Source of the DNA: Ephemerocybe angulata | Taxonomy: Eukaryota > Basidiomycota > Agaricomycetes > Agaricales > Psathyrellaceae | Length of the DNA: 64,000 nt | Reading direction: 5' to 3' | Assembly: GCA_013368325.1 (NCBI GenBank) | Contig: JAACJK010000225.1 | Span: 473,179-537,178 of the forward strand | In this document: positions 63,441-64,000 of the stretch, in pieces | Layout of the letters: the number at the start of each line of letters is the position of its first letter | Numbering within the stretch: position 1 is the stretch's first letter | Notes under the pieces: generated by a model | The model's input: the letters and a program-made list of their open reading frames with translations, nothing else | Told to the model about the DNA's origin: nothing | Database searches by the model: none | Made by a program: the position numbers and the translations under genes

Positions 63441-63869
63441 ATGGAGTCTTTGTCACCAAACACCATAACCAGGTCAGTAACGCGTGCCATACAAAGTAAT
63501 ATGACACTAAATGCACTGTGATTAGTCCTGAGGCCGCCGTACAAAGAGCTGCAGCCCATGTGCGCGAAATTTGTCGTCATACGCCTCCAGAGCGTACAAT
63601 TATAATACAAAACTTGGAAGGTAACTCTTTCGTGTATTATCTTGCGTTATACCGTCCTCAACGCTCTCATAGTGAATACTATTGGGCGCGATATGCACGT
63701 TCATCGTGATATACATCACGAACGCGACCTCGCCGATCTCAGAGTTGCTGTGCAACGGCTTCAAGGCGAGGTCGCTTGGCTACGAACCACTATCGTCTTG
63801 GGCTCTATTCTCGTAGGCGGGATCGCGTATCTGGGACCTAGGATCTTTTGTTGCTGCTGCTGGTACTAG
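63441..63869 (+). CDS. Small coiled-coil, tail-anchored membrane protein (tentative)
   Basis: Exons 63441-63472, 63526-63620 and 63673-63869 join in frame to 107 residues. It starts MESLSPNTITSPEAAVQ and has a helical middle (ADLRVAVQRLQGEVAWLRTT) that looks like a short coiled coil. One membrane segment IVLGSILVGGIAYL and a cysteine cluster FCCCCWY end it. Introns are 53 and 52 nt with phases 2 and 1, the same as the gene at 50.8 kb. No known family. The cysteines next to the membrane segment suggest lipidation. Confidence 0.5.
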
Positions 63870-63983
63870 GATTGGACATGATGTAATTACGCTTACGTTC
63901 CTACTCGACTTTCGTTGCCGCGTCCTGCCGCTAGTACTTTCACACGAACGTGGCGTCCACTTCTTCTCCAGTGCGCCATCGGT

Positions 63984-64000
63984 GTCCAGGTCTGCCCAGA
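63984..64000 (+). other. Start of a possible third SSB-like copy, cut by the window end
   Basis: TCCAGGTCTGCCCAGA at the window end matches the sequence at about 46086-46101, just upstream of the first recognised exon of SSB-like copy 2. This implies another duplicate to the right of the window. Confidence 0.45.

Overview
The window looks like nuclear DNA of a basidiomycete fungus, probably an Agaricomycete. Genes are interrupted by introns of about 45-80 nt with GT..AG ends and CTAAY-like branch sites. The protein families are typical of that class: F-box/LRR proteins with the PxEILGEIF-type box, a PHO80-like cyclin, a Helitron transposase of the DUF6570/Helitron-like/PIF1 type, a DUF1996 secreted protein and large families of F-box plus nucleotidyltransferase-like proteins. 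No tRNA, rRNA or CRISPR array was seen.

Left part (about 0.4-40 kb): a dense accessory island of mostly divergent gene pairs. In order it holds a stand-alone retrotransposon-type aspartic protease, an F-box protein, a cyclin, a 2012-residue Helitron Rep-helicase, a ribonucleotide reductase small subunit (R2), a 4.3-kb array of decayed ribosomal protein L3 copies, two nucleotidyltransferase-like genes, a repeat-bearing gene, a second F-box gene, several unidentified genes, a ribonucleotide reductase large subunit (R1), a small gene, an unidentified beta-rich gene, another nucleotidyltransferase-like gene and a possible single-strand-DNA-binding-like gene. Many of their promoters share a near-palindromic element close to AAGGTGMGCACCTTAG, upstream of a TATA box. 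This suggests one co-regulated set of genes.

The R1 and R2 genes both have clean spliced reading frames, but each has lost parts of the radical-transfer machinery. R1 lacks the paired C-terminal tyrosines, one redox cysteine and the Asn/Glu around the radical cysteine. R2 keeps every metal ligand and the radical tyrosine but ends before the R1-binding tail.

Middle part (39-50 kb): a duplicated unit made of the SSB-like gene followed by a nucleotidyltransferase-like gene, plus two more members of the latter family. This family has a fixed three-exon design: a 13-25 nt first exon, a second exon of almost always exactly 585 nt, and a third of about 435 nt.

Right part (50-64 kb): lower gene density. 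It contains two small single-membrane-pass proteins with identical intron phases, an F-box gene, F-box debris, several short tandem duplications, the DUF1996 gene, a transposon-associated-type gene, and at the extreme end the beginning of what looks like a third SSB-like copy.

Whether the island is an endogenous virus, a giant mobile element or a host gene nursery cannot be decided here. No capsid, packaging ATPase, DNA polymerase or tyrosine recombinase was recognised.
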